Shown here piece after piece: positions 1 to 4,112 of a stretch of 6,799 nucleotides of DNA. The position numbers were made by a program, and so were the translations under genes. Within the stretch, counting starts at the first letter, position 1, and each line of letters starts with the position of its first letter. Source of the DNA: Bacteroidota bacterium (GTDB lineage Bacteria > Bacteroidota > Bacteroidia > NS11-12g > UBA9320); NCBI GenBank assembly GCA_024638525.1, contig JAHEKB010000130.1, positions 1-6,799 of the forward strand, written 5' to 3'. The notes beneath the pieces are model-generated. The model made no database searches. It saw only the letters and a list, made by a program, of their open reading frames with translations, and had not been told where the DNA came from.

Positions 1-353
1 TTTGGATTCTTCCACATCCTAAAATACCAATAAAGGGGCAGTGCAATAAAATTAAAGAAGATCAATACAATTACCCATAGCACCTGTTCATCCCCTTTAG
101 ATGAACGGTCTTTAATGCTAAATACCAAAAAGAAGATCCAGACTACAGCCGAAAAGAGCGAAATCAGAGATAGGCCTATCCATAAACCTGCCAATTGACT
201 TAATAGAGCCTCAGGCTCAATGTCTAATCCCGATTGGCTTGCTTCTATAATAATGGGCAGCAATGTATTAAATGCCAATACCATAGATACCACTATGGCC
301 AGCGCGGGTAGAATAGCCAAAATCCCCCACAATATTTTCTTATCTCTGCTCAT
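1..353 (-). CDS. Small three-helix membrane protein, PLDc_N-like C-terminal segment (partial, runs off left edge)
   Basis: The frame opens at an ATG at 353-351 and stays open for 117 codons to position 3 with no stop, so the 3' end lies outside the window. The translation starts MSRDKKILWGILAILPALAI and shows three hydrophobic stretches, at about residues 8-36, 55-80 and 91-111. Loops between them are hydrophilic (acidic at 44-48, basic at 81-86). The third segment, DEQVLWVIVLIFFNFIALP followed by LYWYFRMWK, resembles the short PLDc_N-type module (a charged D/E-x-x-x-W-V start, then a helix with Asn-Phe and Pro); this is similarity by eye, not a search result. It probably sits in the inner membrane; no catalytic residues are visible and the function is unknown. 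The start codon overlaps the stop of the upstream cupin gene (ATGA), so the two are very likely co-transcribed and translationally coupled. Confidence is high that it is a gene, low for the family. Confidence 0.8.
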   Translation of the reverse strand, partial: MSRDKKILWGILAILPALAIVVSMVLAFNTLLPIIIEASQSGLDIEPEALLSQLAGLWIGLSLISLFSAVVWIFFLVFSIKDRSSKGDEQVLWVIVLIFFNFIALPLYWYFRMWKNP

Positions 354-745
354 GGATTCACCCAAACTCTGTCTCCATCAAACTTAGGGCTTTGTACGGA
401 TATCACTTTAAGTGGCTTTCTCGATTTTGTAACCACCGAATGTATAGCTCCCCTGGGGATGACAAAGTAGTCACCATTTCTAATAGTGAATACTTGATCT
501 TCAAGGGTCATTTCGCCTTTGCCGCTGACTACCTGAATTAGTTCAGTGTGCTCAGCATGGTAGTGAGGAGGCACAGCTTGCTTAATCCAAATGATGAAAC
601 TCGATTGCAAACTGTCTTCTGCAATTTTTTTTACATAGACATTTTTATAACTGTTGGAATCTGGCTTGACTTTTGAAGGTCTAATGGTCTGAGCACTTAG
701 GCTCACGCAAAGAAGCATTAGGAGATAAACAAGTGCGCTGCGCAT
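350..745 (-). CDS. Exported single-domain cupin protein
   Basis: This 131-residue protein carries a signal peptide (MRSALVYLLMLLCVSLSA, predicted cut between A18 and Q19) and one cupin barrel. Both conserved cupin motifs are intact: motif 1 has H61, H63, E68 and G75 (H-x-H-x4-E-x6-G) and motif 2 has G91, P97, G99 and H102 (G-x5-P-x-G-x2-H). The 3-His/1-Glu set is the usual divalent-metal ligand set (Fe, Mn, Ni or Zn), so a metal site in the periplasm or at the cell surface is expected. Cupins of this size include dioxygenases, isomerases, sugar-binding and sensory proteins, and the sequence does not tell which. Cys13 is not in a lipobox (MLLC), so a lipoprotein is unlikely. The ATG at 745-743 is the natural start because it begins the signal peptide. 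It is the first gene of a unit with the downstream membrane protein (4-bp ATGA overlap) and is divergent from the gene at 780. Confidence 0.93.
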   Translation of the reverse strand: MRSALVYLLMLLCVSLSAQTIRPSKVKPDSNSYKNVYVKKIAEDSLQSSFIIWIKQAVPPHYHAEHTELIQVVSGKGEMTLEDQVFTIRNGDYFVIPRGAIHSVVTKSRKPLKVISVQSPKFDGDRVWVNP

Positions 746-779
746 AATAAATACGAATTTACTTAACTATTTAGTTGTT
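746..779. promoter_or_regulatory. 34-bp divergent intergenic region
   Basis: This AT-rich gap separates the cupin (minus) from the plus-strand gene and must hold at least part of both start regions. It contains a short palindrome, AACTA-TT-TAGTT, at 765-776. On the minus strand TAAATTCG (761-754) is one base off the Bacteroidota -7 element TAnnTTTG, but no TTG lies 17-23 bp upstream, so I do not call it a promoter. No Shine-Dalgarno is visible for either gene. If the two promoters are separate, each must extend into the opposite gene's coding sequence. Confidence 0.35.
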
Positions 780-1556
780 TTGTACGTTATAAAGCTGTTG
801 AAACATCTCATATCCATTGCCATACTCTTGATGCTGAGCTCGTCGCTATTTGCTCAACAGCAGGTGTTTCACGCAGAATTTAGGTCTCTGATTGATGGAG
901 AGCGCATCATGTATGCCAAACTCACCAATAAATCCGGTGATTCGCGCTTGACCAATTCTGATGGCTATGTGGAGATGCCTTTTGCCAGAAACGATCGCAT
1001 TGTGGTTTCACACCTCAGCTATGATTCCTTGACCCTTATACCATCAGACTACTCCGCCGGAGATACAGTTCGCTTTTATATGACACCTCGGGTCTTCCTA
1101 CTAAAAGAATTCACCTTTTCTATATTGGGTCCACGCTATGCCTTTGACAATAAGTTTGTAAAGAAAGATCTTGGTAAAAGTGAATCAGATCGGGTTAAGG
1201 AGCGCTTGGAAATCCTGGATATGAGGCGCGATCTCATTGCCTTGGATCAATCCGCAGCAGATGGAGTAAGACTGGGAAGCCCTATTACCGCCATTTACGA
1301 GCAGTTTAGTAAAGCCGGAAAGGAAAGGAGAAAATACGCACAGTTGCTCGCTAATGATTTTAAAGATTCAATAACCAGAGAAAAGTACAACTTAGGGCTA
1401 GTTCATTCTTTGGTTGCTCTGCCATCGGTGGTAGAAACCCAAGATTTCATGGATTTCTGCAGTTTTGACCAATCCTATATTGAACAAACCGATAAGGTGG
1501 ACATCTATTTAGAAATACTTCGCTGCAGAGACGAATACCTAGAGCAAAATCCTTAA
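780..1556 (+). CDS. Exported carboxypeptidase-regulatory-like domain protein, non-ATG start
   Basis: The 258-residue protein begins with a signal peptide whose hydrophobic core is ISIAILLMLSSSLFA, with a predicted cut between A25 and Q26. Residues about 28-112 look like the CarboxypepD_reg-like beta-sandwich common in Bacteroidota (IDGERIMYAKL, then TNSDGYVEMPF, then DRIVVSHLSYDSLTL). The remaining residues 115-258 are charged and mostly helical, including SPITAIYEQFSKAGKERRK at 167-185, a segment I associate with stand-alone Bacteroidota proteins of this type; no enzymatic motif is visible. The role is unknown. The start is uncertain: no ATG occurs between 741 and 830 in any plus frame, and the first in-frame ATG (831) would remove most of the signal peptide. 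TTG at 780 is used here; TTG at 798 gives a tidy MKHLIS-type signal peptide and is a good alternative. The stop TAA directly abuts the stop of the convergent receptor gene. Confidence 0.85.
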   Translation: MYVIKLLKHLISIAILLMLSSSLFAQQQVFHAEFRSLIDGERIMYAKLTNKSGDSRLTNSDGYVEMPFARNDRIVVSHLSYDSLTLIPSDYSAGDTVRFYMTPRVFLLKEFTFSILGPRYAFDNKFVKKDLGKSESDRVKERLEILDMRRDLIALDQSAADGVRLGSPITAIYEQFSKAGKERRKYAQLLANDFKDSITREKYNLGLVHSLVALPSVVETQDFMDFCSFDQSYIEQTDKVDIYLEILRCRDEYLEQNP

Positions 1557-3983
1557 TCAAAAATCTACTTTGTAATAGAACAAGGGCAAAAAGGCAAGTT
1601 GAGGTTGCTCTACTAGACGTTTTGTACCCGGATTGTCGGGATCATTGGCATAAACAACCGTAAGAAGGTTTTGCCTATTGGTGATGTTTAGCAGATCGAT
1701 AGCCAATTCATGTGTTGCTTTCTTGGAATTGATCTTGAAACCCAGCTTGAAATCCAGTCTCATATAGTCCGGAAACTGAAGACTATTTCTCTGATTGTCG
1801 ATGAAGTGAACATAGATGCCATCGGCAGCAGTTTTTGCCGAGTCTACGGGAGAATATCTCCTTCCCCCTGCCCAAGTGAATTTAGCGCCAAAAGAGATGC
1901 TCTTGTTCTTTTTTTGTCCGACCGGAATTTCATAACCCGCCAAGGTATTTAGCATGAAATTTCCATTGAAGTCAGTGTTTCTAGTTTCGCCGTCTTTGCC
2001 TTCATATGTCGAATTGAATACGGATCCACTGGCGAGGAAAAAGAATTGATTACTAAAAAACTTCTCAACTGTCATTTCTACTCCCATGTTTTTTCCCGTT
2101 CCCGTATTCTCAAGTACATTTGGGAAAAAGCGGGTAAATCCACTCCCTTGATTGATAAGGCTATAAGACCCACCTTGCTCTTCAACTGGCACGTTAAAGA
2201 GGGTCTGATAATAAGCTTCCATTTTGATTCTGAGCAATTTGTTTACTATGAAATCGGCAGCGCCAACAAGGTGGTGGCTTTTGGTAAGACCTATGTTTTT
2301 ATTGTGGTTGTCAAAAGTCGGATTGGAAGGGTTACTCAAACTGTCGGTGAATTTGTAGTAATAGGTATACATGGTTTGCGTTCTGCTGTGCAAGCCATAG
2401 GCAACACTGAAATTTAATCTATTGCTTACTTTTAATGCAAAACCCAATCTTGGTTCTATGGATATCTCATTGCTCATGCTGTGGTAAAGCAAATGGATTC
2501 CGCTGTTCATGGTTAGATTGGTACTCAACCTGTACTTATGTGACGCATAAGCCCTTAGCATCCCGCTGTATTCCTTGGCATCGAGTTTTCGCTCCCAATT
2601 GGGAATGTATTCATTGCGCGAAGAATCCAAATAATTGACATAGAAGAGGTCGCCTGTAAGACCCAATTTAAGCCGGCTTCTGGCGGAAAACTTTTTGTTC
2701 AACGCTATGCTCAGCGTGCTTCTACCTTCGTACATCCTGGATCGCAGTACAGAGTAAAGGGTATCGAGTTGTAAAATCTTATTAACCGCAGCTGCACTGT
2801 CCCAAACAATGAAGTTGTGATCTGCAACAATTTCCTGTCCTGAATTGGCCAATGTTATTCTACTGCTCCAGTCATTCTTGAAATAGGCCGTATGTGTAGC
2901 GCCTAGAACAAACATATTGGTGCTGAAGTACTGATCTCGGTCGTTTTCACCATATAAGTCATTGGTTGGCACTGTATCGTCTGAGAATACAATATCTATG
3001 TCTGATAAGCCGCCGATGCCCCATACGGAGAATTGCCCATTGTGTTTATTGGGGAATGACAGCTTAAACGAGGCATCCTGATATGCAGGAACTGCATCCG
3101 TTCCCAAAGCAAAATTTATAGCTTTGAAGGCAGCAAGTGTAGAATACCTATAGGTGGCGATGTAACTGCTTCCCTTCTCTTTATTGAGTGGTCCTTCGCT
3201 CATCAGTTCCATTCCTAAGAATCCAAATTGTGCGGTATGCTCGTAGTTTTCTCGATTCCCAGACCTCATTTTGATATCGAATACACCGCTTAATGCATTT
3301 CCATATTCCGAAGGAAATGCACCGGTCATGAAATCCGAGTGCCCTATGACTTTATTGTTTAAGATGGAGAGTGGCCCACCTGTGGTACCTGCCACCGAAA
3401 AATGACTGGGGCTGGGAATGTCTACGCCCTCAAATCGCCACAAAAGCCCCAAAGGGGAATTACCCCTTACCACGATGTCGTTACGAGAATCATCTGTTCC
3501 CTGCACGCCGGCATAATTGCTAGCCATTCTCGCCGGATCTTGTCTGCTTCCAGGATAGCGCTCTGCCTCCTCGGCGTTGAACGTCCTGCTGCTCAATGTA
3601 GCCATGTCGTTATAGCTTCCAATTCTCTTGGTTGAGCTTACAGTGATAGTTCCAAGGTCGGTAGCAATCTCGACCATCTCAATGGGTAGATACACTTCTT
3701 TACCGCTTGTCACCTCTATATTGGGAATGGTAACCGGTTCGTAACCAATGTATTGAAATTCCAATTGATGTCTTCCGATCTCTACATCTTCGATCTTAAA
3801 AAAACCCCCTTCTCCAGAAATTGCTCCTTTGCCTGCCACATCCGTCAGTCGAACGGTTGCACCGATAAGCGGTGCCTTGGAATCCTTGTCAATTACTTGA
3901 CCCTTAATATTTTGTGTAGTTTGGGCTTGTAAGCTAAAGCCAAATAAAACGGATAGAGCGAATAGGTAAATTCTGCTAGTCAT
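1557..3983 (-). CDS. TonB-dependent outer-membrane receptor with N-terminal carboxypeptidase-regulatory-like domain
   Basis: Using the ATG at 3983-3981 the protein has 808 residues, a normal length for this family. In order: signal peptide 1-20 (cut SLQA|QTT); carboxypeptidase-regulatory-like domain about 26-105 (IKGQVIDKDSKAPLIGATV, then FQYIGYEPV); plug domain about 112-240, with the well-conserved DIVVRGNSPLGLLWR, EGVDIPSPSHF and EYGNALSGVFDIKMR; and a 22-strand-type beta barrel from about 245 to the C-terminus. The barrel ends in FLPLFYYKVDF, whose terminal Phe fits the BAM assembly signal. It imports an unknown substrate across the outer membrane using TonB-ExbBD energy. No SusD-like lipoprotein, TonB or ExbBD gene adjoins it, so this is an orphan receptor rather than a classical SusCD pair. 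The open frame extends 9 bp further to a TTG (3992), but the ATG gives the better signal peptide and the TTG overlaps a promoter-like element. The 3' end abuts the convergent gene with no spacer. Confidence 0.95.
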   Translation of the reverse strand: MTSRIYLFALSVLFGFSLQAQTTQNIKGQVIDKDSKAPLIGATVRLTDVAGKGAISGEGGFFKIEDVEIGRHQLEFQYIGYEPVTIPNIEVTSGKEVYLPIEMVEIATDLGTITVSSTKRIGSYNDMATLSSRTFNAEEAERYPGSRQDPARMASNYAGVQGTDDSRNDIVVRGNSPLGLLWRFEGVDIPSPSHFSVAGTTGGPLSILNNKVIGHSDFMTGAFPSEYGNALSGVFDIKMRSGNRENYEHTAQFGFLGMELMSEGPLNKEKGSSYIATYRYSTLAAFKAINFALGTDAVPAYQDASFKLSFPNKHNGQFSVWGIGGLSDIDIVFSDDTVPTNDLYGENDRDQYFSTNMFVLGATHTAYFKNDWSSRITLANSGQEIVADHNFIVWDSAAAVNKILQLDTLYSVLRSRMYEGRSTLSIALNKKFSARSRLKLGLTGDLFYVNYLDSSRNEYIPNWERKLDAKEYSGMLRAYASHKYRLSTNLTMNSGIHLLYHSMSNEISIEPRLGFALKVSNRLNFSVAYGLHSRTQTMYTYYYKFTDSLSNPSNPTFDNHNKNIGLTKSHHLVGAADFIVNKLLRIKMEAYYQTLFNVPVEEQGGSYSLINQGSGFTRFFPNVLENTGTGKNMGVEMTVEKFFSNQFFFLASGSVFNSTYEGKDGETRNTDFNGNFMLNTLAGYEIPVGQKKNKSISFGAKFTWAGGRRYSPVDSAKTAADGIYVHFIDNQRNSLQFPDYMRLDFKLGFKINSKKATHELAIDLLNITNRQNLLTVVYANDPDNPGTKRLVEQPQLAFLPLFYYKVDF

Positions 3984-3989
3984 GTTAAT

Positions 3990-4021
3990 CAAATTTAAGT
4001 AAATCTACTGTTTATAATCAA
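3990..4021 (-). promoter_or_regulatory. Candidate Bacteroidota-type promoter of the TonB receptor gene
   Basis: On the minus strand a TTG at 4021-4019 is followed, after 21 bp, by TAAATTTG at 3997-3990. This fits the primary sigma factor consensus of Bacteroidota (-33 TTG, 17-23 bp, -7 TAnnTTTG). Only six bases separate the -7 element from the ATG at 3983, so a transcript from here would be nearly leaderless. A second exact -7 element, TAGATTTG at 4066-4059, has its nearest TTG only 14 bp upstream but would give a more ordinary leader of roughly 70 nt. Such elements also arise by chance in AT-rich sequence. Confidence 0.4.
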
Positions 4022-4025
4022 TGAC

Positions 4026-4042
4026 TTATCCATAGTGGATAA
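4026..4042. repeat. Perfect inverted repeat TTATCCA-TAG-TGGATAA, candidate operator
   Basis: Two 7-bp arms match perfectly around a 3-bp centre. The site ends 4 bp upstream of the candidate -33 TTG (4021-4019) of the receptor gene. That is a typical position for a dimeric activator if the 3990-4021 promoter is used; if the -7 element at 4059-4066 is used instead, the repeat falls in the 5' leader, where it could be a repressor site or a short RNA hairpin. No particular regulator can be inferred. Confidence 0.45.
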
Positions 4043-4087
4043 TCGTTATTTATACCGACAAATCTAAAGTGAAGTTCAGCCAATGTT

Positions 4088-4104
4088 TTTGCATATTATG
4101 CAAA
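4088..4104. repeat. Perfect inverted repeat TTTGCATA-T-TATGCAAA
   Basis: Two 8-bp arms surround a single central base, starting 8 bp past the TamB-like stop codon. As RNA on the minus strand it could fold into a 7-bp stem with a 3-nt loop, but only two pairs are G-C and it is followed by AAC rather than a U-tract, so it is a poor intrinsic terminator. It could instead be a protein-binding palindrome or a weak 3' stabilising hairpin for the TamB-like transcript. Confidence 0.4.
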
Positions 4105-4112
4105 TTTCAAAT

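Larger units (their letters stand above)
3984..4112. other. Intergenic region between TamB-like gene and TonB receptor gene
   Basis: This stretch of about 130 bp is the longest gene-free segment in the window. It is AT-rich and contains two perfect 17-bp palindromes (4026-4042 and 4088-4104) and, on the minus strand, two exact TAnnTTTG elements (3997-3990 and 4066-4059); a third exact match (4115-4108) overlaps the TamB-like stop codon. No intrinsic terminator with a U-tract is visible after the TamB-like gene, so read-through into the receptor gene is possible. No small ORF here looks real. Confidence 0.7.

Noticed and set aside
754..761. Cupin promoter with -7 element TAAATTCG
   Set aside because: It has one mismatch to TAnnTTTG and no TTG at the required distance upstream, which is not enough in AT-rich sequence.
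1710..3635. Plus-strand ORFs of 67-123 codons at 1710-1952, 2046-2417, 2435-2638 and 3402-3635
   Set aside because: All lie antisense inside the receptor coding sequence, show no domain, signal or sensible composition, and the receptor frame is intact with clear family motifs.
4034..4042. DnaA box (minus-strand TTATCCACT, one mismatch to TTATCCACA)
   Set aside because: It is a single site with no cluster, no AT-rich unwinding element and no replication genes nearby; the match is explained by the palindrome.
4088..4104. Intrinsic terminator for the TamB-like gene
   Set aside because: The stem is short with only two G-C pairs and lacks a downstream U-tract on the minus strand.
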